DNA from: Phoronis australis
Taxonomy: Eukaryota > Phoronida > Phoronidae
Reading direction: 5' to 3'
NCBI GenBank assembly: GCA_002633005.1
Contig: NMRA01000447.1
Location: forward strand, 80,237 to 144,236
Length of the DNA stretch: 64,000 nt
Positions 1-10,900 of the stretch are shown here, piece by piece. The notes under the pieces are model-generated. The model had not been told where the DNA came from. It made no database searches and saw nothing but the letters and a program-made list of their open reading frames with translations. The translations under genes and the position numbers were made by a program. The stretch's first letter is position 1, and each line of letters begins with the position of its first letter.

Positions 1-520
1 GGGGGGGCTCAAACCCAATTTCAAGTGTCAAATTCGGAACACGGCGCATTCGTAACGGAACTATGGCTAAGTATAGGCTCTCCCGCGATATCCCAGGCGA
101 CCGGCAGTGGCGCTGCGCACTACGACTCCGTTTTCGTCGTCTGCTCCACTGTGCAATGAAGAAATTTTACTTCATTTTTTAAAGAGAATGGAACCTGAGT
201 GACGATGAAAAAACAGAAGCTGTTGGTAAGATGTGAATTTTAATCGAAGCCTTAGTGAATCACTCAGAAACTCGCAATACTCTCTTTGTCAAACCTTATC
301 TTAAGACGATTTCCAAAGCAATCCCGTCATTATTGCCAACACGAGAAACGGATTTGGTCTTTTGGGCATTTGAAGACTATTTTAAATACGACAAATTTGT
401 TAAGAATTGATGGCGCAAAATATAAAACGTATAGCATTACGAAAAGAAGTAGGTTTCGCGCGCAAACGTTGTGGACCATAAACAAGTAGGTCTTTTAATT
501 TAAGTCTAGTAGATAAATCG
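1..520. other. Intergenic, nothing recognised
   Basis: No convincing coding region, RNA gene or repeat structure is seen here. The only open frame is short (67 codons) and has no similarity that I recognise. Confidence 0.5.
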
Positions 521-640
521 TGGTGGTGTAGTGGTAACGCACGCGCTCACTAAGCTCCAGGTTGTGAGTTCGAGTTCAGTTTTTCCTGTTTGACACGTTC
601 TCCGTTTCTTTTTCTTTTTTTCTTGGATAATACTTCAGGA
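521..640 (+). repeat. tRNA-like SINE head
   Basis: An A-box-like TGGTGTAGTGG lies near 524 and a B-box-like AGTTCGAGTTC near 567, the usual spacing for the internal RNA polymerase III promoter of a tRNA. No acceptor stem closes around them, so this is read as the head of a tRNA-derived SINE or a decayed tRNA copy. It is followed by a T-rich stretch. Confidence 0.45.
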
Positions 641-689
641 ATCAAGGAAAATGCTTGATTGTAGAGGTAAAAACAGAAAAATTTCCTGA

Positions 690-823
690 GCGGGCAAACC
701 CCCCTCCCGACCTCCCCCCATTCGGTGCTATGCGCATCTACAATCGTGGTTCAGTTGGCGCAAATGCCTGCAGCCGGACAAAATGTTGGCCCCACCCTTG
801 TGATATCCTAGATCCGCCACTGT
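690..823. repeat. Fragment with a MITE-type terminus (AGATCCGCCACTG)
   Basis: The sequence at 810-823 is close to the inverse of the terminus CAGTGGCGGAT that opens the small element at 4159, so this is probably the right end of a related hAT-like MITE. The left end is not clear. Confidence 0.35.
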
Positions 824-978
824 TCTTCCCCGCGCGTGAGCACTGAATTGACCTTGAGACCTCACAGCTAGACCACAGAGTCAGACAGTATCACTGCCGC
901 CTGGTTTCTTGAGTTAGGGCGTCTTCTCATTCCTCAGTGATTGATGAGGTAATCACGTGTGTTTTCCATTTAGAGCTA

Positions 979-3929
979 GTGGGGGAAATTGGGCCCTTTC
1001 TCGGACATGGGGCTAGTCTGGCCAGGGGTCGAACCTGCCCCGTTCACTTTACTTGATATACCGGTATCATCTTTGTTTTTATTCAGGAAATTTAATGAGT
1101 AGTATTCCGACATCACAAAATTCAAGGCACAAACTGTTTCTTTGGTAGTGCATTGTCACATTTTGTAGGTTTGTGAACAGAAAATGATTTTTAAACGTAA
1201 ATACTGTGGGCACAAAAATGCGAAAATGTTTTACTCTATATGTCTGATGCGAAGCCAGAACGGGGTATATGCATTTATCGTCTGGTCTTGAATAAATAAA
1301 ATGTCAAGTTTTAATTATCATTTGTTTGTTTTTTTTCAGAATTTTTCCATAACCTTGGATCGACATAACAAGAGAAAAAATAAATCAAGAGTATCAGATG
1401 GGCAGCGCTGGAATATTACAATGCTGCTGCAAATGGACGGAGCGTTTGTTCGGAGTGCCCAGAACGACTCTTCAGAATTACGTCAAGAGATTTAACAATC
1501 TGCCTTAAGACTGTTCCTCAACTTCAAAAATGATATTTGGATACAAAAACGTAAGGCAAGTTTTCACAGATGATCAAGAAGCAACACTACCTAAAATATG
1601 GATAATATGTATATTTTGGCCTCAGCTCGAGAGAAGTACGTTCATTGGCATATGAATACCCGAAAAACTTTGCTGTTAAAATGCCAGATCCTTGGAGTGA
1701 AAGAGAAATGGCGGGAGTCGACTGGTTCTCGGCTTTTTTGAAGCGTCATCCTTTGGCTAGTTTGTTGGTGAAATTTCCAGAGGCAACTAGTATTGCTAGG
1801 GCCTCTGCATTTGACAAACAAAACGTTTCGCAATTTTTCAGTAAACTGGGAAGCGCTATGGACAGATACCATTTTGAAGCGAAAGATAATGGAATGTGGA
1901 TGAAACACTGAGGGGTTGTAATCTTAGTGAAACCGTCAAAAGTTGTAGCGGGCACTGATATGAAGCAGGTTTGGGGTCACTGGCGTCGGCAGAGAGGGGA
2001 CACTTGGTGACTCTGTGTGCTGCAGTTTCAGCTTGCGGTGACTGAGACCATCCCAACCTTCTTGATTTATATTCAAGTGCATTATTAGGAATATCTTATA
2101 AATAGAGCACTGCTGGCTCAAAAGGAACCGCTCATCCATCAGGTTGGATGACAGTTGACAACTTCACCATGTTTCTTCTGCATTTCATTGAAAATGTCAA
2201 ACCATCAAAAGATGCTCCCACTCATTCTTCTGGATAACCACGATTCACATCTATCCATCAAGGCCTTGGACGTCGCAAAAGAACGGGAATGTCATGCATT
2301 CTTTCCCACCCCACTGCTCACATCGACTTCAACCGCTCGACATGTCTATTTTTGGACCATTGAAAGAACGAATATCTATGTCTCAAGCTTAAGAAACAAC
2401 CCAGGAAAACTAAACACCATATATGACATGGCGTCAATAATATGCAAACCATGGAAGGAAACTTTAAACTTTTCCAACATTTCCAGCGGGTTTCAAAAGT
2501 CCGTCGGGGATCTATCCGTACAATCCCAACATCTTTAGAGACGAAGATTTTTTACCATCAGTAGTCAATGATAGACCCTTTCCTGATCCTGTCAGTTCTC
2601 CAACAACATCAACTACTATGCCTGTTGTTGATGAATTTAATGGGTACTTGAATGACCACTGTATATCGGTTATTCCAGCACGTGGAAACGGCCATTGCTT
2701 GCTCTAGGTTCATCACTGCGCGCCACTGGCGAAGGCACCCACAGTAATGACAAAATAGCTAATCTTCTTGAGATGAAAAACCACCAAGGCTACCACCAGC
2801 AATTTGCTTGTGATGACTTGGATGCAGCGGAAGCGGTCGAAAGATAAACGACAGACAATACGACAATAGCACATGCGACATATTTCTCAATGCTCTGTGT
2901 ACTACATATTACAAATGAAAGTTGTTGTTCTCACTACTAGGGTAGCTGGCAAGGTAAATAAAGTTAAAGTGCCACCAGGTCGATCTGGTGTCTACACAAA
3001 CAAAGAGCACCGTTCATCTCACTTCAAGTTACGAGGTTCACTGGCAGGCGTTAATGCTTATTACGATGGGGCATGATTTTTAAGACCCCGAAATCACCTG
3101 CCCAACCCGAGCAATCCCTGTAATCAGATTCAAGTGTTCAGTAGCCCGTGATTGCCGAAATTCAAGGCAGTGAGACGACACCCAACATCTCCACCGTGCA
3201 AAACCACAGGTGGAAACAGAAAAACGGAGAAAATCCGCCGTTCTCACCGACACCAGAGAAAGAGGCCCTGGGATAAGAACAGGCCAAGCGAAAGAAGAAA
3301 CCTGCGAGAAAGCGTTCTGTTGGCACAAAACCAAAACAAAACGAAAAAGAAAAGAAAATTGCCGTCCCCATTTTCATACAGCGAGTCTGAACAGGAGTGG
3401 TTTTGCCTTTGTTTAGAACCTTATTCTTGTAACAGGAGTAAAGAAAAGTGGGCTCCTTGTGGCGTTGAGTGTAAATGGTGGGCTCATAAAGAGATGCACT
3501 GACCGGCGATCATGATGAGATGCCGTCCTCCTTGGTGTGCCACAGCTGTAACTCAGAGGAGGACTAACACAAATACGTTTAAACTCTCATGTTTTTTACT
3601 CTTAATCGCTCATTAAGTAGAAAAGTAGCATTCGATTACGAGTTTAGTAGGTGAAAGATTATGATAGTTGCGAAGTATTTTTAATAGACATTCAAGCCCA
3701 AGCTGTTGTGTAATTTACGGTCCTGGGGCAAGTTGGGTCCCGAAGGTGAACATTTTAAAACAAAATTGCTGCAAGACAGGTGCACTTACATCGCTTAAAT
3801 TTGCACCATATATTGGCTGACAGACCGCACTTCTTGCGCAGCGCTTAATTGGATGAACTAGCTGAAATAGTTTCCGCAATATTGCACATTTTTCAAAAAG
3901 GGTCGAATTAGCCCCCGGCCGGTCTCCCC
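979..3929 (+). mobile_element. Decayed pogo/Tigger-like (CENP-B family) DNA transposon
   Basis: Ends of the GTGGGGGAAATTGGG / GTCTCCCC type lie next to TA dinucleotides at 977-978 and 3930-3931. This fits pogo-superfamily elements, which insert at TA, although the two ends match only in part. Inside, on the plus strand, runs a broken transposase reading frame with HTH, DDE and C-terminal finger regions, described in the next entry. It lies about 1.5 kb downstream of the RIM-BP 3' end and is unrelated to that gene. The exact borders are inferred. Confidence 0.6.
1390..3570 (+). pseudogene. pogo/Jerky-like transposase pseudogene with an OTU-like insert
   Basis: Plus-strand frames broken by several stops and shifts resemble a CENP-B/Jerky/Tigger transposase in the right order. 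An N-terminal HTH remnant lies at about 1400-1640. A CENP-B-type DNA-binding segment (AGVDWFSAFLKRHP, then PEATSIARA and FSKLGSAMDRYHFE) lies at 1645-1900. A DDE core with the family signature LLDNHDSH lies at 2230-2250 and continues with NPGK..TIYD and GFQKSV. A TPEKEA motif lies in the C-terminal tail at about 3250, and a cysteine/histidine finger (EEWFCL-like, CLEPYS, KEKW, WAH) at 3390-3500. Between the core and the tail, about 2640-3075, are OTU-like pieces: IPARGNGHCLL, TCDIFLNALC and a final NAYYDGA. The first catalytic Asp region near 1895 is degraded and stops occur throughout, so the gene is dead. The transposase identity is fairly secure; the OTU reading is inference from motif shape. 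Confidence 0.7.
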
Positions 3930-4158
3930 TACTGGGTGTTATTAACCAGTCGTCGTAACATTCCAGGTTATGTCAGATAATTAAACTTTTGATTTCAGGC
4001 CCGTTTACGTGTCTTTTTGCATAGGCCTACTTTTTCTGGAATATAAGTTTCTGTAATTTTTTCGAGTGAAACTGCGCAAATCAGCGCGTTGACACCGCCC
4101 ACATCCTCTGCTGCGGGCAAGCTTTCAACGGATGGGCCTGGAAAAAATGAGCCCGGTC

Positions 4159-4314
4159 CAGTGGCGGATTTACTGGGGTGCCAAGGGGGCCATGGCCCCC
4201 CTAATTCTCCCAGATTCCATTGGGCAGTTCGGAGGTGCGAATGTTTGACGGGCAAAATCCTGGCTAATATGCTGCCCTGGCCCCCACTAACTCAAAATTC
4301 TGGATCTGCCCCTG
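4159..4314. mobile_element. Short hAT-like MITE (about 156 bp)
   Basis: It opens with CAGTGGCGGATTTA and closes with the inverse of CAGGGGCAGATCCAG, giving imperfect terminal inverted repeats around a GC-rich centre. No coding capacity. The CAG start suggests hAT, but no clear 8-bp target duplication was found. Confidence 0.5.
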
Positions 4315-5375
4315 CGACGGGCCAATGCATCCTGGCCGCTGTAAAGACCGCGACCAAAGCTACGAAAAGCGAACCGCAACCATAGTGTACCGGGAGCCAC
4401 TACAACAACAGCAGTAAAATATTTTGGCGAGTCAATAAAGTTGCGGATTAACTGATTATTGGGCAACTGATTTCGGTGCACTGATTCAGTCTTAATTCTT
4501 TCTTTGTAGTTTTACATGTGTAGACTAGCTCTTTTAGGGTCGCGTTTTGTGCTGATTGTTGTAGGTAATTACTTTTCGCCGTAGGCACAAAAACCGTTAC
4601 CACCTCTTTGAGAAATGGAAACACTGAACCCGATGGTCGGCCTGGCAACCACGACGTGAACCGTTGCACGGACCCGCTAGCGTATATAGAACGTCCCGGA
4701 GTTCGAGATCTCGCTAGCCAATGTGATCTCTTCAGAAATGTGACCAACACATGACGTGTGAGAAGACTAACAACTCTTAACCCGGCGCTGATTATAACTG
4801 AACAGCGTAGTTAGCACTTTATCTTTTATCGAGACTATTTTCATGCGCAAGTAAGCCAAAAGACCTCAATTTCTGAAAACTCCGCTATCCGGAATCTGGA
4901 GAAACACCGACAGCGCCATTAGAAACTGTTATAGCGGCATTTTCCGATACTAGTAAGCCCCAGGGCTAAGTATATGTCCAACAGCTGGAAAAAGCATCGA
5001 TTCCAGTTCGTCAAATACATTTGACCTGGCTTACATTTGGAAAATTGGGCCTATAAATGGAAAATGTATTATAAAACATGTCACGACGAATTTTTTTCTG
5101 GTTGAAAAACCAAAATGTGTCGCCACAAATTTTATCTGGTTAAAAACTGACTACAAACGTTTTAAGTGGAAACGTATTTTGCCAACCTGCGATTTTATTT
5201 CCAGGCGCCCTTTATGTTTAGTTTGACATGTTCATCACACTCAACGATATTCCAGCTAAAGTGACATATGACTCCAACACTAACACGAAAAAGACCTACA
5301 AACTGTGGCAAATTTTAATAGTATCCCTCCCAGTATAGGCCAGTGACCAGAGAGACCACGAGAACTGAAGAAGTC
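4315..5375. other. Intergenic spacer downstream of RIM-BP
   Basis: No feature is supported here. Short open frames on both strands lack recognisable motifs. Confidence 0.45.
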
Positions 5376-5393
5376 ATGTAAAATAAAAAAATC

Positions 5394-5399
5394 TTTATT
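5394..5399 (-). terminator. RIMBP2: Candidate poly(A) signal AATAAA of RIM-BP
   Basis: On the minus strand AATAAA (plus TTTATT) occurs about 2.3 kb past the RIM-BP stop, followed by a T-rich stretch where cleavage could fall near 5380. A second AATAAA lies at 5925-5930 inside a SINE. Which one is used cannot be decided from sequence. Confidence 0.4.
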
Positions 5400-7719
5400 T
5401 ACAGTTAAATAACAATGATAATTTATGTAAATATGGAATGTCAATAGTGCAATGTTTCAATTGTAAATTGAATTGTAATAAATATTAATTCCCAAGATTC
5501 AAACATATTGTTCTGCACTTACAGTTTGGCACATAAACCTGTTCATCTTTAACACACAGTATAAGACAAAAGTAATCTGACTTCTTTTGGCCTGTACTGT
5601 AGTAATCAACTATTCCACTAAACATTCATTGAGCCAGAATCATTGCTAAGAGAAGAAGGGACAGAATACATACAACCAGGAAGAGATAATTTTATATTCC
5701 ATGTTCTTCTTTCAAAAATATAAATCTTTAAGTTTGTTAAAACAATGGAAAGGCACAATCATCCAAAGGTAGCCAAATAACAGCCTCACTGAGGAGGAAG
5801 TGTGACCCAGTGGGTTGATTGTCCACCTCCTGTTCACCAGGTCATAGGTTCGAATCCCTCTGGATCCCACTGCAAGACCCCAGAATCAGGTCTCTAGTTC
5901 CTTACCTCGGTCTTAATTGTATATTTTATTGTTAATAAAGGAAAATGGTTTCAGGGATTTGGTAAAATGGGCATGGCTAAGCGACCAGCGCACGTGTAAT
6001 GCAAGGTGTATCAGACCACTTGCAGTATTACTGTATTCCACTGGTTTCCTTGAACTGATGATGAAAATAATAAAAGCTGGAAAACCTTAAAGGTACTTTT
6101 TCAAATTATACACCGGATTATCCAACCACAGAATATAGAATACCTACCAAAAATAATCAAACAAAATAACCTTTCCCTGTCTTGACAGGGAGATACCCGT
6201 CATGACCAGTGATTCTAGCAACTTTGCTAATGAATTCTGCTTGCACACACCCATCAAGACACCAGGTTACGGTCATCGCAATGCTTTGTTTTAATTAGTC
6301 AGATTCCCCTGGTACGTACCAGTTCTAAGTCGACTGTTAATGCCAGATGAAGCGAACCATTCGAGAGCAGCCGCACAACTGAGGCAATCCACATGAAGGT
6401 TACCCTCAGCTGTCATGATCAGGAATTTCAGGTCATTTTGTTTGATTATTTTTGGTACGTATCAAAATAGAAAATGATTTTGATTGACAGAACTGGCCAG
6501 CACTTCCAACAGTTGGCTGTTTCAAATCCATTGGCAGCGATCTTTCCAGTTAATGTTGATGACAGAAACAAAACATAATAGTGGCAAGGAAAATATCGAG
6601 ACATGTTTGTCCTTATTACTTCATCGCGTTTAAACCGAGAAAGGAGGAAACGCGCCCTTTCGGAGTACACCAGAGGAAAACGGCCATTTTTACCCCAAAA
6701 CTTCAATCCCTTCAACCAGAAGAGACTACGAGATCTTCAAAAAATGGTCAACATTAAAGCAAAAGTGCCTTTGAAACCATTGTCACTGCCTGCATAGATT
6801 AAAGTTACTCAAAAACAATACTTAGGAGACGAAGTATACATTTTTTGCATAAATTACTACTTCACTAATACCTTTTTGTAGAAATTACGCTAATTGGAAT
6901 GATAGAAACAGTTTCCAATCCAAATGTCCAAAATAGAAACATATTGCAAACGTGCCGAATCTCAGTTAAAGCTTTAAGACAATACTCCAGCAATACCGAC
7001 AATGCCTAAAACCTGCCTTCAGACTATTTTACGGTCAACAACTTGGCAAACATCACCAGAATACAAGATTACAATGAAGCCTACCCACTTCTAACATTAC
7101 AAAATAGCATTGAATCACCCTAGACTAATCTCTCGGTGCAAAAAGTCTAAATCTCTTTGAAGTGCTTTAATTTCAAAACCAACTACAGACTCGAACATGA
7201 TGTTCTCTATCCTAGAACGCGAGACCAAAGTTCCATCACGACCAATCTCAACATAGATGCTATTTTCCGCAACCACGGCAACAACAAGCAGCGAAGATAG
7301 GATTGGTAGCCATATTTTGCATTAAGTTCACTTATGAGTCACTTTAGGATGCTGACTTAAAAGGTGCAGTCTACAAAACACTTAGACTGTCCTGGGTCCT
7401 GTTTCACTAACATGACGTAATTTTGCGACATCAGTCTAAACCTGTTTGAAAATTGTAGAAAAACTACAATATTCATACACCACCTACTTCAGAGGGATAT
7501 TCCCACAAATACACAAGTTTGACAAAAAAGTTGACAAAATTTGTCTAAATGTGCACGGCTTTCCCAAACTTATATCAAAAACCCAAATGGACACCAGGCA
7601 AAAAAGACACTAAAATGATCCAAAAGTTAGTTGTAAAATTTAGCTTTGAAAATTTCGGGACATTTTTTTAAAACTATTGCAGGCATCTGACTGCATTCAG
7701 ACTTCGTCACAACGTGGTA
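5400..7719 (-). other. RIMBP2: Presumed 3'UTR of RIM-BP
   Basis: This is the stretch between the TAG at 7720-7722 and the first plausible distal poly(A) signal. It is AT-rich, contains one SINE (5791-6078) and has no open frame that continues the RIM-BP protein. A shorter UTR is possible. Confidence 0.4.
5791..6078 (+). mobile_element. tRNA-derived SINE, copy 1
   Basis: A tRNA-like head with a good B box GGTTCGAATCC (5847-5857) and a weak A box near 5802 is followed by a tail that matches the SINE at 43759 piece by piece: CACTGC.AGACC, then TTTAG/TCTAGTTCC, then a TAATAAAG block, then a GTGTATcAGACC block. Two copies sharing head and tail define one SINE family. It lies in the presumed 3'UTR of RIM-BP, in antisense. 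Confidence 0.65.
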
Positions 7720-7911
7720 CTATTTTGCCAGTTTCTTAAAGATGCTTTTCCCTTTACTGAAGAGGCTTTTCTTTTTCTTGTCCTTTCCATCTTCAGACAC
7801 AGTAGGCGAGGCCTTCACAATGGAGTCCTCTTCTGATGACTTGTTCTTCTTCTTTTTCTTGTCTTTTTTGGCTGAAGATTTCTTTTGGGATTTCTCGCTT
7901 TGTTTCTTTTT
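7720..7911 (-). CDS. RIMBP2: RIM-BP exon 27 (last coding exon, lysine-rich tail)
   Basis: 192 nt in phase 0, acceptor TTTTAG at 7912-7917, stop TAG at 7720-7722. It encodes residues 1849-1911: 63 residues dominated by Lys and Ser with an acidic SSEEDS patch, ending FKKLAK. It has no known domain. The frame follows directly from exon 26. Confidence 0.85.
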   Translation of the reverse strand, partial: KKKQSEKSQKKSSAKKDKKKKKNKSSEEDSIVKASPTVSEDGKDKKKKSLFSKGKSIFKKLAK

Positions 7912-10900
7912 CTAAAATATATAGAAGGTAAAATCCAAGGGAACATTACAGGCAATCCATTACCATCTCTATATTATGTGAACAGAAAACAAGAGCAACG
8001 TGGAGCGTTGAAATGCGCCCACGAATGCAATGCTAACGGTGTGCTTCTGGGGGTGTATATTTGTATGGCTACTAGATGGCGCAAAATACATCGAATCCAT
8101 CCGAAAACGGGAACATGCCATCCCTTCTTTAATAGAAAGCTATATAATTAATTTCATAAAAATACGTCAAGAACTTCAGAGAAGCAAAGGAAAACAGAAA
8201 AAAAAAACGAAATTGCCACTAGGAGGCACAGTGTTCGCCAGATTCATCTGAAAGTCGTCATAGTCCGTTGTCAACTTCATATAAATACATTGCTAAATTT
8301 AATAAAGATCCTGCAGTAGGTTTAGGAGATGCAACTATGCGCACGCAAAAAACTGCCACTAGGAGGCGTCACAGCAGTCAAAGTCTTTGGAAAATCATCA
8401 TTAAACATCCTCTTCACACTATATTCACCTCTTTCACGAACGCGGGGCGCTGCTGTCGTGTTGATCGAAAACGAGGCGCCTTGACAAACATGGCATCGTC
8501 CAAAAATCAAGTTGTCTGATGTTGAATCAATCTCCAAAAAACATACCAATATTTACGGCAACTAGACTTTTACCCTCCTCTGCCATTCCTTAGTAGTTTT
8601 CCCTCTTTTGAAAAAGTGTGGAAGTCAGGGATATACCCAGGCTTTTAGTCTTGAAAAACCCTGCTCGCCAGCTGGGCGAGTGCCGGAGCCCGAGAAAATC
8701 TACTCGCCAAGCCCGAAGTTCGGTCACCCGGCCGTTGGCGACAGTCACCACAAACTTGCTGCTAATTTAAATAAAAATCATCGTTTCGTGCACTGATGTC
8801 ACCATCTATTAGGGCTACCGTATTCGCTCTAATAAGCGCCCAGGGGGACTCTTTTTGTAGCCTACGGCAGTTAAAACCTGGTCTCCGAAACGGGTGAAAT
8901 CGGAAGCTAGGATTCATCAAATTTACGCGCTGTGACGTATGTGTAACCTATGACAGACTAGCTACAAAACTGTGGTGCATTGCTATCAAACTCTGTTGTT
9001 AAATTACGATCTTTTTAAAAAAATGTGCTGAAATCCCAGGGCGAAAACTTGCCGACTGATGCGTCGCTGCTTCGCGATCGTCGATAGGACAACTTGAATT
9101 CTTGAGTAAAAATAGTTTCGACTCAAATTACCTGAAATCCTCCCAAATAGCCTTTCCTAAGATTCTTAAGTTCCTGTGGACTCGGAGTCGGGATTAACCG
9201 CAGATTAAGTCAAAATCTGCGCTAGATCGCACCCCGCAACGAGAAAAATCTGGACGAACACATATGTTGTTGTCACGTGACGTTTGTATTGAAGTGAATC
9301 AGCTGGTGTGCACCGAGTGAGCGAGCGCGTGCGTGTCATCAGTGTTCATTTGCCAGAGTAGCACTCAGGCCCAATGAGCTGTATAATGTGATATATTTAT
9401 CTCATTGAGCAGGCCCACATGTTATATGTGGGCCCTAGCGCGCGCTTCTTGGCCAAGTTTCGATTCGCGGTTTTTATAATTTTTCGTGTACAAAACAATC
9501 TGGATTCCTGTTGTGGGAGAAGATCTGTACGGGAAAGATACAATACCAATCCCGTTGACCTGAGTACGCTGCGTCTGTTCTGATCAGGGCCAGACCATGT
9601 AGTGTGACACTTTCCTCCGCGCAAGATCAGCAAATCTTTTGCGTTCTTTTTGAAGCACTGCGGAATGGTTTGAAGTGTACAGCCACGGCTAAATACCGAC
9701 ATAGCGGCGAGGCTCGTGGTCTACTAGAAATTACGCGCACAATGATTTTTCAGAACTGTCGGATATTATTGATAAATTGAATACATTTACTGTAGAATTT
9801 TAGAACTGTGAGGTAAGACATTTTTCGCACTGATATATACACATTCATGGACTGGGCGCTTATTTTAGCGAAGTCTGAAAACGAGTGGGGACGCTTATAG
9901 GGGCATGGGCGCTTATTAGGACGAATGTTATAAAAATAATTTTGGCTAAAATGACATTGTACATTACAATAAGAAATCAGTTCCAAGAAATATGGTATTT
10001 TATTTGCTATGAGCACATGGACCGGTCTTCCACCTTTCTCCCCTTTTCTTCGTTTCGGACTAGTCCACAAATTCTTTGTGCACGACCACACACTGTGTTT
10101 TTTTGACGAATCGCGTAACGGGTGACATGTACTGAATCGGTAGGGTCGCACTGCGCCGATGTTTTTTACTGCCGGAGCATCGACACGATGACCAAACTGA
10201 ACCTTAAATTCATGATAAAAACAGCACAAGGAGGAGGAAAATTATTCATATTCATCTGGGAAACGATATATAGTGCTTTTGCGCTCTGAAATTCGCTCGC
10301 CACCGGGCGACCGGCAAGTCAACTTCTACTCGCCCAGCACCATTTTTACTCGCATTGGCGACTGGGCGAATGGCTAAGTATATCCCTGGGAAGGATACCG
10401 ACGAGATATTACTGGAATTGGTACATTCACGTTCAGGCACTGCACAGTACACTATGGCCAGCTGATGATCACTCACGAGGTTTTATCAGTGTGCCTCGTT
10501 TTCGATCAGTATTTAAAGATGGCGCGGGAAGATGGCGCTTTCGTGAAATAGGTGAATATGCCAATTTTCACAATCATCCTTAGAATGGTTTGATTGATAG
10601 AAGGGCTGACACGAAAACAGCAAAAATGGCCATAGGGTGGCACAAAATACCTTGATTCCATCCAAAAACGGGTCATCTCACCAACAGATGCCTATATTCC
10701 AAATTTTATGAAAATCCATAGAACACCTTTGAAGATATAGAGGTAAACGTAAAAAAACAAAAATTTCCACTAGGAAGCACACCGGTAGTAAGATTCATCC
10801 AAAAGTCGTCGTCGTCCATTATCAAATTCATATAAATACATTTGCTAAATTTAGTAACAATTCTGCATAGTGTTATGGAGATACAGCCATGGGTGCAAAA

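Noticed and set aside
9750-10229. 159-codon minus-strand frame inside the 2.1-kb TIR element
   Set aside because: No motif that I know, and it crosses inverted-repeat segments. Kept only as part of the element.
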